Below the pieces are notes generated by a model. It ran no database searches. It saw only the letters and a list, made by a program, of their open reading frames with translations, and was not told the DNA's origin. From Casuarius casuarius (Eukaryota; Chordata; Aves; Casuariiformes; Casuariidae): DNA of 64,000 nt. Positions 23,196-34,700 of the stretch are shown here, piece by piece. The stretch lies in the NCBI GenBank assembly GCA_003342895.1, contig PTFA01000193.1, forward strand, positions 593,255 to 657,254, given 5' to 3'. Both the position numbers and the translations under genes were made by a program. Positions within the stretch are counted from its first letter, which is position 1; every line of letters begins with the position of its first letter.

Positions 23196-26100
23196 CAGTA
23201 CGTATAGCAGCCTTAGTATACAACCGCTCTTGGAGTATGATTGAGCAGCCAGGGCACAGCAGTGCATAGCCAGAAAGAACATGCCCAGCTCCATGTGTGC
23301 ACAGATCCCCAACATCTGGTGCACAGACAACTGTGTGCACAGCTGGGCTGAACATTTGCTTACTGATGTTTGCAGAGAACAATTCAGTCCTTGCTTCTAA
23401 TGGTCTCTTTGGAAAAATGACCGACCCTTCACAGCAAGCAATTCATCCAGTTTTGGAGGCCAAAATCCTTCGTCTCACACTAGCTTGGAGTAATGTAGTT
23501 TGTTACTCTGTGAACTGAACAGCACAGCCCTTTGCCACCAGGCTAAAGCAAGTGCTTTGCCAGTAACTCCCATAAGCAGACCCAACCACGCCTAGCACAG
23601 AACATCCACACTACCTGCTTTTCAGTAGCATGCTCAGCTCTTGATAACGTGCTAACAACTAAAAGGACCCACTTGAAAGAGTCATTAGCTGATCTAGGCT
23701 CTGTGACCTAGAGCAGCAAAACCACAGGCTACTGTCTTTTGATCTGCCCTGTTACAGCATTACACACCAACGTGTCCCTGTGCACTGCGTAATCCTCTGG
23801 AATGGCACTGTGAAGCCAGGGAGCCTGACTCCTGGCGAGGAACAGCAGCCTAAAATATCCAACCACAATTCTTATAAGACAAACTGAGCTTGAGATGACT
23901 GTCAAATTAAGCCAGAGGACAACGTTTCCAAATTTTGGAAAGAGAGCTTTTCTTTCCATAGAAAACATGGCTTTACTAGGTCTAAATTTTGCAGGAAAAC
24001 AGTTGTCGAATTATCACTTTCCTATGAGTTCATAAGTCTAAACTGCAATGAGATTTTCCCTTACCCAACTTTGTTTGCCTGTATCAAGCATTTTTATTCC
24101 CAGTTTGTGTTCAAGATCAATACTGTATAACAGCGACGGACAAATATATTTCTTGCCCATCAACTTTACTGACACCACAGTGGTGCCACTCTTCTAGTTA
24201 CACAACACCAAAACACATCACTGACACTTCTTCTCATGTCGTGTTGCTACCTGACTCAGCCTGGACGTGCATGCCCTCCCCACTAGACCTGGGAAAATAT
24301 TTCTACCCCTCCTTCCCTTTCCTCATGCCAGTCAGGAGTTTCGCATCTCAAAGGACTTAGAAAGATGGCAACAGACCCAACACTCCAAGCAATGTAATTT
24401 CCAGCCCATCATGCTGTAACAGCAAGTGAGACCTACCCCTGCCTCCATCCCCACCCAGCAAGGTTAATGTCCATATTCTGGGAATCACTAGGCTATACCA
24501 ATGTCATGAAATTGAGAAAGGGGATGCCACATACAGCTACCTAGAAAGCATCACATCCAAGCCAGTTGTCAAGAGTCTATCCACAGTAAATGGAGACAGG
24601 ACAGTATCTTCAGATGATGTTTTATCCTACCTTAAGATAGAAACCTAAAAGTGGTGAAGTTTCCTCCCCTTGGGGGTGTTGCTCTCTCCCATTGCTTTCA
24701 GGTGGCTACAGTTAAAAGAGATGAATTCCACCCAAAGTATTTCTCCCAATGAAAGCAAGATCACTCTCATAAAAGAGAAGACAAATTGAGTTAAAAGGTA
24801 TATGACTGCCATGGGGTAGGAGAGAAAGGAGGAGGAAAATGAGAGATCAAATAGAAATAACCCCAAAACTCTTGGCTCTAAATTATTCAAGCCTCTCTCA
24901 GCCAAAACCTGAGCAGAGATGAAACGAGCTTTGCAGTAAAGCCACTGAAATGAGTAATTGCTCAGAAAGTTAAATCTCTCAAGGAAAACAGCCTTCTTTT
25001 TCTCACTACAACTGCAGAAAGGGGTTTTTGCCATATGCTCCAGTGCTGTGCCAAAGAGCTACTTTCCTGCAGAGGCTGCAGCGGCTGCTTGTTGAGCAGT
25101 GTGAGGACATGGGCAGCTGTGTTAGTGGGCCCTGATTTCACTGAAGCTGACAACCATCACACAAGGTAGTGAGGCTAGCTGAATTTTTAGGTTTCTTTCA
25201 GCCCAGCTGATCTGCATGGAGCAAGGGCCGGCAATGTTTGCTTCCCAAGTGCAAGAGAAGATTAGCAGGTGCAATTCTGTTAGCCCTGCTCCATGGCAGG
25301 AGAAAGAAACCTCACAGCACCTTTTCTGGTTCTCTCGTGTGCACTATGTGTCTCCCAGTCTCCTTTTGCTTCTTCACCTTGCTGCTTCTTGTCACTCGCT
25401 CTAATTCAACATCCACAGAGACACCCGGGTGGAGTGCAAGGAGATGTGAATGAAGGCTGTTGCTTAAATAAAGGCAGCTCCTGTGATCCTGGGGAAAATG
25501 AAGTGGATGGAGCAAGGGACATGTTCCCCTCTGCAGGAGGCTGCTGCTTCTGTTTACCAAGAGGTAAAAGTTTTGAGTACCTCGAGCTTGCTAGGCTACT
25601 GAGCAAACGAACACTGTGTGAGAGATTTATTTACCAGCCAACCAATGCAGCACTGGCTTCCTGTCACACTTCAGAAACTTCACTGTTTCACTAAGTCTCC
25701 CTTGATGAAGAACTGTCAAGATAATGTATCTCTTTCTGGACTTCTAAAAGCATCTTCCTTGTACAATTCACACCCAAGACAAGTGTTTGGCCAGCCCTTC
25801 CCAAACACATCCTCTTTTCCCAGCTGGAAATTTTATCCAAGTGGATTCTGAGGTTTTGATGAGAATGATGGTTTTGACGGTGAACGTGGCTGAGATGGAA
25901 TGGGTTGAAATGGCCACCCCTCAAAACCCAGTATCAAACGTGAATTTTTTTCCACTGATCAGCAAGTTCCGGGGTCATAACGAGAGTCAAATGGATAATA
26001 AACCAGCCAAGAGTGTTGTGACAATAGAGAATGCTTGATGAAGTTTGTGGGCCTGAGCCAAGAGAGAAGTGCAGCATGATTCATGCCGTGTTTCTGTGCA

Positions 26101-29100
26101 GCAGAAATACTCCAACAGTCTTGCATTACCTATAAACTAGCATATGGCAATATACCAGTTCCTTGTAACTAGAGAAACATGCACGGCCCAGGAAATTTAT
26201 GCAGCTTTACACTGGCTATACATTGCACTTCAATGTGCATTCTGATCGACCCTGCTACTTACTTCCAAAGGTTTGCCTATTGCAGCCTCAGCAGGGTTAG
26301 CCCAGCATTGACTGAACTACACACTGCTAACGTGCTACAGGCTGTGGGATGGCTACCTTAGAAAGAGCTCAGGTGTAGATCTCCAGAGCTGAAAATATGC
26401 AACTTCCATAAAAGAGCTAAAATCCTATGTCTGGGGTTACTAACTGGTATCCATGTCAGTTGGCTTGTAATGCAGACGTGCTTGTGCGAACTGTGAGCCC
26501 CGCTAAAAACTGGTTATGTAGACCATTAAAAGTGATGTGACTCTATTCTTAGGCACCATAAGTTTCCTGACAGGTTTTCTCATAGTGGGTTTCTCCACTT
26601 ACAGAGTTTGGGAAATCCACAGCAGTTTTACTCTGTAGGCATCTCAGATTTTACCCCTGAACCCCTCAGGGAAATCCCTCATCCCTCTGCTCTGTTACAA
26701 ATCCGTGCAGTAGTAAGTCCTGGTCACAGTGGGTTTGTTCCTCTGTCCGAAGCCTCCCAGCGCTCCAGCCCCCGGACCGCAGGGTGCTCTGCCTGCTCAC
26801 CCACCTCAGCACTCCCATGCAGGGTCCCCAGCTCTGCTTGGGCAGCTTGGCCAGCGCGCTTCACGCTGCCAGGGAGCATCAGAGAGCAGCCAGACAGCAG
26901 AAAGCACTGGGCATGCCTCTCCTGCAACCCGCATGCTGCCTCAGGGCTACTGCCTGTCTGGGTCGCTCCTGCAAAAGAAAGAGCTAGAGCTCAAAATGTA
27001 GGGAATCAGATACTGCTACAACAGGAGAGCTAGACCGATCCTGTCAGTATGAGGATGGAGGGTAGAGAAACCCCCCGAGCTCATAGATCTTCCTCACACA
27101 TCCCCTATTCCTGCCTCCGCTCCACAGCCGCCCTGCCCTCTTCTGCTTTCTGTTGTCAGGAAAGGTTTTTATCCAGTCAGCCTCTCTGTCTAGCTCCAAA
27201 GACCTTCCCCTTAGGTACAGATGAAGAGGGTGCATCAGAGTGGAGCCCTGCAAATAATGGCAATTTTGGTTCATTAGCCATATCAAAAATGGATGGACAG
27301 AGAGAAAGTTAGAGAGAGAAAGCTGTTGTTTCTGCTCAACCTGAAAAGGAGCATTTTGGTTTTATTCTTTGTTTGTTTTTGCAAACGGCGAAAACAAAAA
27401 GAAATCCTTTTCAGGTTCAACAAAAGCTTTGAATTCACTTTAAAATGCTTTTTAGCTTATTATCTCCTAATTAAACTGAAACCATGTCTAGAGTGAAAAG
27501 GTCTTTTGAACTGAAATAATGAGAAGCCCCAGTTCATGAATATCTAAATGAAACGTTGTCATGTTTCAGATTGCTCAGTCTCACGTTTAACCCACATTTC
27601 AGAGTTAACCTCTCAGTCACTGTCCCCTTGTCAGAGGGGGACTGCGAGGATCTATGAAGATTTTCTGATGTTTGCATATTATAGCAATGGGGCCTGCATC
27701 CAACAGTTTCCCTTCGCTGAAACATCTCCGACTACTTTTGGGACAGCATCTGAGACCAGCAGGGGTTTCAGTGCAGTATGCAGGTCCTTGGGAAGGTCAG
27801 CTCCTCTGTACAATCCTCTTCTACAGGCGCAAGCTTGGGGCTCCTGTGGTCCAGACTTGTTCCCTTGGACTGCTGCCATATGCACAGCTGGACAGAAGTG
27901 GTGGATGTCTCTACTCTCCCACCGTGGCTCTTTATAAATTACAGGGTTTGTTCTTAGCTTTGAGGAAAACAGCTGGGAAACTACCTTACCCCACCCCATA
28001 AAAATATAATTTCCTCCATTTCCCTCACCCCTTTTTCTTGTGTCAATTAGAAATTCAAATAACATGTGGCTACAAACCCACAGCAAAATCCCTGGGAACA
28101 CATTATAATAATTACCTTAAGCGGTATTTCTCTTTTCTCAACATCATTCATTCATATTAAAAGACATCATGGGAGCATTTAAGCTGAGCGGTATGAACAC
28201 ACAGGCAGATGAGCTTTCTTTCCACAAAGGTAAACTCTGCAGTGCAGTCTAGGGAAGTACCGTTCCTGGAAAGAGCCTGAAAATCCTGACTGGAGTGTAT
28301 AAATGGCATCACCCCCCCCTTCATCTGTTCCAGTAGTAGCAAAGAGCTGTCAGAGACTCGGTGATTTGTCCTGTCACTGCTATTTCTACACATCAGCGAT
28401 TGGTAGGAAAAGAAAGGAAGAAGAAAAGGGAACAGAGGAAAAGAACAATGTGTTATCTCATTTCAGTAGCATCTAGATACCGCCCATTTAATAGTTGTGA
28501 TTTATCCAAGCATTTAATCATGCTGCTGTAAATACAGAGTGTGTCCTTCAAGCCACAAAACTCTCCAGTTAATGAGCTCAAAGAAGGATTTACAACTCAG
28601 CTATTCCTGTTCCTTCTCTCCCCTGGGCTGTGCCCGGAGTTCTCAAAGTAAATGTTAGCCTCTGTTTTGGGGGAAGCGCTGAAATCAGCATCCTATTCCC
28701 AAAATCATTATTCCTGACTACTGGAGTGAAGATGTTCAGTACCTGCCATTTTGCATTGCAAGTGACTGTCCTGTCCCTCCTAGGAAGAGACTCAGAGAGG
28801 TAGTAAGAGGTGCTTAAGGTAAGGACAGTGCTGCAGAAGTAGTATGACAACACCTACACCGCAGGTGCCTCTCCAAAGGCAGGTAGGAGCTCCAGGTTTT
28901 GCTGCAAGTGGCTGATGGTACTGCAGTGCCATAGCAATAGGGAAACTACCACGAATCCAGCAAAAACCACAAGGATGACAAAGAAAATGACCAAATTCTA
29001 CTACTGGCTGTTAGCAGTGCATCTGCAGTAGCACTTAAAGCCCTCACAGTTATCCCTTACTTACACCAAAGCCACTGAATAAGCAGTTTTTGGCCAAGGG

Positions 29101-29418
29101 ACTGTGAAATCAGCACTTCACCGAGCCGTTTTTCTTCCTGTGGATGAAACTGTGGCCATTACAATACCCCGGCTTCCAGCAGATTCAATCTGTGTTTACA
29201 CCAGCCTAGACAGGGTGAGCCCTGCATGTATCCTGATCGTATCTGCTGACTTGACAAGCCACTTTTACCCCGTCAGCACCATAAAAGCAACACAGCTCTG
29301 GAGCCATGGTGCCCTCTGCCTCAGGCACCCCCAGCACAAAGTGTCAGCAAGTTTCTCATCTTGGAGCATTTATTACTGGAGATGGGGCAGGAGGAGCATC
29401 ACAGCTTGATTCATTAGC
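23196..29418. other. Non-coding single-copy sequence
   Basis: No gene or repeat family is recognised. The 26600-27030 part is richer in GC and CpG (CCCCCGGACCGCAG near 26770) and has overlapping open frames of 67-141 codons on both strands. These are expected where stops are rare by composition, and none shows a domain or splice-site pair. C8 and other short homopolymers occur near 28312. Confidence 0.5.
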
Positions 29419-29490
29419 TAATGTTTGTTCAGCGCTCTGAAGGCTCCAAAGTGCTGCATAAGGACTGAAGAGTTACTATTATTATTTTTC
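29419..29490 (+). mobile_element. Ancient SINE/LINE 3'-end fragment, plus strand
   Basis: TAATGTTTGTTCAGCGCTCT, GAAGGCTCCAAAGTGCTGCATAA in two blocks, and a terminal ACTATTATTATT run match the old vertebrate retroposon end 'TTTGTAAAGCGCTTTGAGATCC-TTGGATGAAAGGCGCTATATAA-GTGC-TATTATTATTA'. The trinucleotide tail marks the 3' terminus and gives the orientation. It is the same family as the fragment at 23128-23195. Confidence 0.55.
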
Positions 29491-31587
29491 TGACCTCAGG
29501 ATGAGTTTTCCTTGCTGGCAGTTAGAAATATTTTGCCATGTAAATTGAACTAATCTGACTGGGAATAACAGAGATGCTCACAGGATGGACTTGCTGGCAA
29601 ACACCCTCTGACGTGCTTATAATCCCAAACCTGTCAGCAGCTAAAAAAAGAAAGCAAACAACAAAAAAACCACACTTTTTTTAACCCCCTCAAACCTGGG
29701 CTAAGACAGGGCCCCTCTTCTTCTCTGCACACGCCTGGTGGCCTTTCCCCCCACAGTCCCATGTCAGAGTATAAATCTAGGTGGCAGCTTCTTAATGAAA
29801 TGCCTGCAGCGTAACTACACTTCAAAGCACTCTCTCAGGGTAATTCAGCACAGTCCCAGCGTCTTCTCCCCAAGCTGTCAGTCATTTAGAAACCTGGTGC
29901 CCGAACTGACATATTGTTGGTTTTATCTTTCATACCACCCAGACTGGGACAAAAAAACCTCAAATGTCCTTCCTAGAGGACACATCACAGGGCAGGTCCA
30001 TACTAATGGTGGCAGCACACCTACACCATGGTGACAGCACAGGTCTAAAAGTAAAAAGTCCAAGCGTAAATGAATCCCTATGAGCAGATGCTGATACTGC
30101 TTTCCCCCTCCCCAGCAAAGTGCTGAAGCAGAGCAGAAGTTGCACGTGTCAAGCACGGAGGTTTGCTGGAGCAGGGGGCTTCCTCTCAGGAAAGCTGGGA
30201 GACAGGAAGGAGTAGCATCACCAGGAGCTGCAGGGTGGAGTGCGTCTCCCGGGACAGACTGCAGCACCCTGCCAAGCAACACGGAGGTGAAGAGCAGGCT
30301 AGCAAGGAGGAGGAGATCTCTGCCCCTCACCCACAAGCCCTGAAAGTTCACAAGTCCTCTGTCCCAAAGATTTAATGGAATTGAAAAAACTGGTGGCATC
30401 ATCGAAATCCAAATAGTTGTGACTCAGAGCCCATGTGCTGCTCTGACTTCCCAGTGCATGGCAGAAAAACAAATTTGGGGATTATGTCACAGTTTCACAT
30501 CCGCCTCCTTCAATCAATATTCTGCCCGCAAAGTTCACAGGCAGGTCTGGACACCCCTGACACTCTGTGGGGACTTGGGCTACGTTTCCTTTTCTTTCCT
30601 TCACACAAAGCTCTTATTTGAATCTCAAAAGGGAACGGGAATCTCGAAGGCAGACGCAAGCTTTTGCTGGTTAATGGTTAACCCAGTGGTACTTCTCTAG
30701 CTTTCTTGATGCTTCAGTCTGCTGAATTTTGATTCAGCGCTTGAACTGATATGAAATTATAATGAGCAAGAGCCAAGCACATTTGTGTGCTAAAATGCTT
30801 CAAGTTAATTTGATCAGACTTTGGGGTATAGTGTCCCAATAGACCAGCACAGATTGACTAGAGCTCATTTATATTCTTGTACTTCAGAGGGAAATGAAAG
30901 GAAAATAGTAGTTAAGTCCAGTTGAAAGTGCTTTCGAGATCTCTTTGCTGGGACTGACACAACTAACGTATTTAAAATAGTTCCCATCTCTCCATAATAG
31001 CCTGCTGAGCCCTTGATTGACTATTACAGAGCTCCAGGCTGACAATAGGTTGGTTATCAGCTTGCTGCTGGTCTAGAAAGTTGTTTATACATAGATGGGA
31101 GGCTGCAGTCCTCAAATAGCTGTTATTCATTTACTTTAACTGCCAAAAAACAGTTTGTGGCAGGTAAAAGCTGAGAAAGCCTTTGTGAATCTTGGCAGGA
31201 ATTTTCCTTTGTTGGAAAAGATACTGTGAATGTTCTCCAGCTTTATTGTGCTCCATAGGGTCAACCCATAGGCAGAGTATGTCCATTTTTTAATAGCTCC
31301 TTCTCTTGCTGTTTTATTCTGTGAGTCACAAGCCTGCTCTGGACCCCTATCTAAAGTCAATCTCTTCTTAACCTTATTGCAAAGGAACTGGCTTTAACAG
31401 CCAGCATTTGTATTAGTGCTTGCCTTTAATAGCTGACTGCTGAGTGATGTTTTCCAGGGAAATACTGAAGGCCTCTAAATGCGCCTCCCAAGTGATAGAG
31501 AATTTATTCCTTTGCAAGAGGCATACGGCTGGAAAGGAGTAGCCACAGCACAGCACATGATTACATCCTCTCTTACTTGCATTGCAT
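29491..31587. other. Non-coding single-copy sequence
   Basis: The minus strand has an open frame of about 159 codons (29923-30402) with a leucine-rich stretch. It starts outside any promoter-like context and has no family match I recognise, so I leave it out. The rest is ordinary AT-leaning DNA. The segment 30960-31130 lacks repeats and might hold a regulatory element, but no motif cluster stands out. Confidence 0.5.
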
Positions 31588-31730
31588 CATCTTAGAGGCT
31601 TTCAAGACCCAACTGGACTTATCACTAAGCAGCCTAGTCTTAATTCAGGGCTGAACCTGTTTTGAGGAGGAGGATGGAGCAGATGACCTCCTCAAGTCCC
31701 TTCCAACCTGAAAGAAGCTATGACCTGTTC
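31588..31730 (+). mobile_element. CR1 LINE 3' end, truncated and old
   Basis: The segment follows the avian CR1 3' untranslated end in order. GGCTTTCAAGACCCAACTGG at about 31597 corresponds to GATATTCAAAACCCGACTGG. AGCAGCCTAGTCTTAATTCA corresponds to the GCAGCCTGCTCTAACTGACC stretch. Then come TTTTGAGGAGGAGGATGGAG, CAGATGACCTCCTCAAGTCC and CTTCCAACCTGAA, matching 'TTGAGCAGGGGGTTGGACTAGATGACCTCCAGAGGTCCCTTCCAACC'. It ends near CTATGACCTG, where CR1 has its CTATGATTCTG-type octamer repeats. The match is clear but diverged. CR1 copies are usually 5'-truncated, as here. Confidence 0.85.
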
Positions 31731-34700
31731 ACTGCAGAAGTTCTCACCTTTCCTTCCTACCTGTGTCACTCCACTGATTTCACAATCCCAGAGGATGCTG
31801 AGTTTTTATCTGGATTTGCTTTCCAGTTATTTGCGGAGAGCTCCCCTGTCAAATTCCGGAGTAGCCCTTAATGTTTCTCACACTTCAGGCAGAGTTTGTC
31901 AGTTTGACAGGGAACAACTGAGCTGGCTGTCTTTGTGATGGTTGAAGTTTTAGTTACACAAATTACCCTTTTCTTTTGCTCCTCAAACTAGCAGTTCATT
32001 AGCATGATGGAGACAGTCTCTGTGAGGAGGTATAACTTCCATGTCCCGCTTACTGCGCGTCAGTGGTGGCACTGGTCATTATCCCCACAGAAAATAGAAA
32101 AGAAAAGAAAAACAACATAAGATGTTTTGCCTTGAGTTGCCATGAGAAAACTTGAGTTTTCTTGGCAGAATTTCCAGTGTTAAAAGACATATGTGAAATG
32201 CCTGGTTTTCAGGCGTTCACGTTTTCAATAGGAAAAAGAAAAGACTTTTTGTGGAAAGCAGCCACTTTTTCTCAAAGGCATCTGCTCAACCACAAATCCA
32301 GCACACTGTCAGAAAGCCATTTCAGTGAAGTAGTTTCAACTAGTCCTTCTTAGTCACCCATTCCAATAATTGATTGCACACCTCTGCAAAGCAGCTTCTG
32401 TTCTACTCTACAAGCATTTATATTTTTCCTGTCAGTGCCCACAACTCAGAAACTATTTACATTTTTCTCCAGATCACTGCTCTGTTTCTTGAGTCTGTCT
32501 CTGCCTTTCTTTCCTGTCTGCTGCAGATGATCTATCATTTCTGATGTTCTCAGGTTTGCGGCTGTTTATTTCTCTGTCCTTTGCAACAGTAGCTATTAAT
32601 AGCATGACCAAGACCCACCTTTCGGTCCGTATCACTGATGTAAACTGTTCACCTAGCCTGATGATTTTGTCTGGGTCAAATAAGGGCGTTTGCACATGAA
32701 TCTCACTATCAGCACATTGGTTGGGGCCAAGAGCCCCCAAAGAGTAGCAGAGGGTGATAAATTCCCCCCTAGCCGAAGGGGAAAGGGGGACATATGTTCA
32801 CAAAAGGTGTTCAGTGCCCGGAGACCTGCTTGTGGTGCCTGAACTGGAACAACTCTAAACAGCTAATCTCCATGGTAAGTTTAAATGCAGCCTAGCTACA
32901 TGCAAATCTGTTATTTCCAGATTGTTTGATTAGACATATAAAAATTTGATTTTTCATGCATTATGTTTTGTTTCAAATACAAAATACTTTTTTTATGAAG
33001 CATCTGAGATTTTAAAAACTACAAATATTCCCTGCCATCTCCACCAAATGCAGTAACTCTGGGTGAGACCCAGCTCACCTAATGCAGTGCTCTTTGCTGC
33101 AAGAGACTGAAGCCCTCCCACTGCAGTCTAAGTTTTCAGTGCCAAAACTGCAAATACATTAAGAATCAGTCAATCGGTCCATCTATCACCAACATGCTCT
33201 GATATTACAGCAGATGGGATTAAAGATGCCTCAACACTGTCGTACTATGGTCAACACTGCTCAGACCCGGCACAGCTGAGAAGTCGGGAAGAAACAGCCC
33301 AGAACCCATGGATGTGCCTAGGACTCTTGCTCTGATTATGCTCCAAAAATTGGCTCGACTTGAAGAAGCGGAACTCATTTTTTCCCAGAAATGGATTTCA
33401 ATGTTCCAAAATTTTCACACTCTGTAACTTAGCAACATTTTTCCTCAGACAAGGAGCTGTTCTCAAATTCATCCTGACATGCAGAAGTCCTTGAATTTTG
33501 TGCAGTTTTGTATTTCTTGCAAATAGAAATGCATGGCGGACAGGCAGATGCATTACTGCTATAGATGATTATGGTTTTTTCCAGCAAGATTCAAGAGAGG
33601 ACAATTACTTCCAAGCCATTTTGCCTTCTCCTTACTGCCACTGTTACTTAATTGATGGTCTGTGTGTAATGAGGCAGAAAAACAGCAGAGAGAATAGCAA
33701 AGGCTTCATTCAATAGAGGGATATTTCGCGTGTAAGGGAGACTCAGAGGAGAGAAGATGAATTTACCCTGGAGCCAGGTATGTGAAAGTCCTCAGATTGT
33801 ACAACACCTTAGGCGGACCCAGGCTCTCTCCAGCAAATGTGAACCAGGACTCTACATTAAGGTGAAAGGACTCTAACTCTAGGTGGGGAAAACCTCTAGC
33901 AAAATTACTTGTCACTTTTCACAAAGCATCTTCATCACAGGGCAGTCTGAAAAACATGATTGTGAGAAGATCCTCAGTCTCAGCCGACAGACATGATGTG
34001 CTGAAGGGATTTCTAGCTTCCCCCTCACTCTTCTTCTCCCTAGGGCTTGTGTCTCTTTTTATGAAGCTCCTTCTCTTCCAGTTCTAGCCCAGGCTCTGCT
34101 CTCTCTCCAAAGATGAGAGGTGCCAGGGCAGTGCCAGGGCAGGCATGGGTCTTGGGCGGGACTGAACACAGGCCCCTGAGCACGGAGTGACGCTGCTGAA
34201 TGCACCTCTGAGCAGACTGCAGTGTATACAGGGAGGTACGCAGCAGGGAAGAGGCTGCGACACAGCATTTCAGGGCATGGAGAGAACATGAGAAAGGAAT
34301 GAAAGAGGATGTGAAGATACTGGAAGTAAAAAGCCTGGAGACTCCCACCCAACTCTTAGTAACACAAGAACAACCACCCCATTCTCTCTCCTTCCTAGGA
34401 AGGGGCTCAGGACCCCCACACACTGCTTCCTTCCCTCAACCTCCAGCAGGTAACATAGGACTTGCCTTACTGCGCTGGAATTTGAGGGGAGCCTGGGGGG
34501 TGGAGGGAGCTCCAAAGAAAAAGTTACAGTTTTCTGTATGTGCCTCCTCCCCTGCTCTTGAATTCTTTGGATAGTCCCTATTTGCAGTGACAGGTCCTAC
34601 TGTGGACTGTACTAGTCGCTGGTGGGCGCAGGGGCTAGTAATTGTTGTATGCAGCCCAGTCTAATGATTGCTATAAATTGCTTGGCTGTTACTGCAGAGT

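Noticed and set aside
26600..27030. Possible CpG island or GC-rich gene start
   Set aside because: GC rises slightly but CpGs are too few and the stretch too short. No promoter or exon signature was seen.
29923..30402. Minus-strand open frame of about 159 codons with a leucine-rich segment
   Set aside because: No recognised family, no signal for translation start and no exon context. Overlapping frames on the plus strand are equally open.
32474..32740. Minus-strand frame that looks protein-like by eye
   Set aside because: No family recognised, no retroelement context and no splice sites. 88 codons is within chance for this window.
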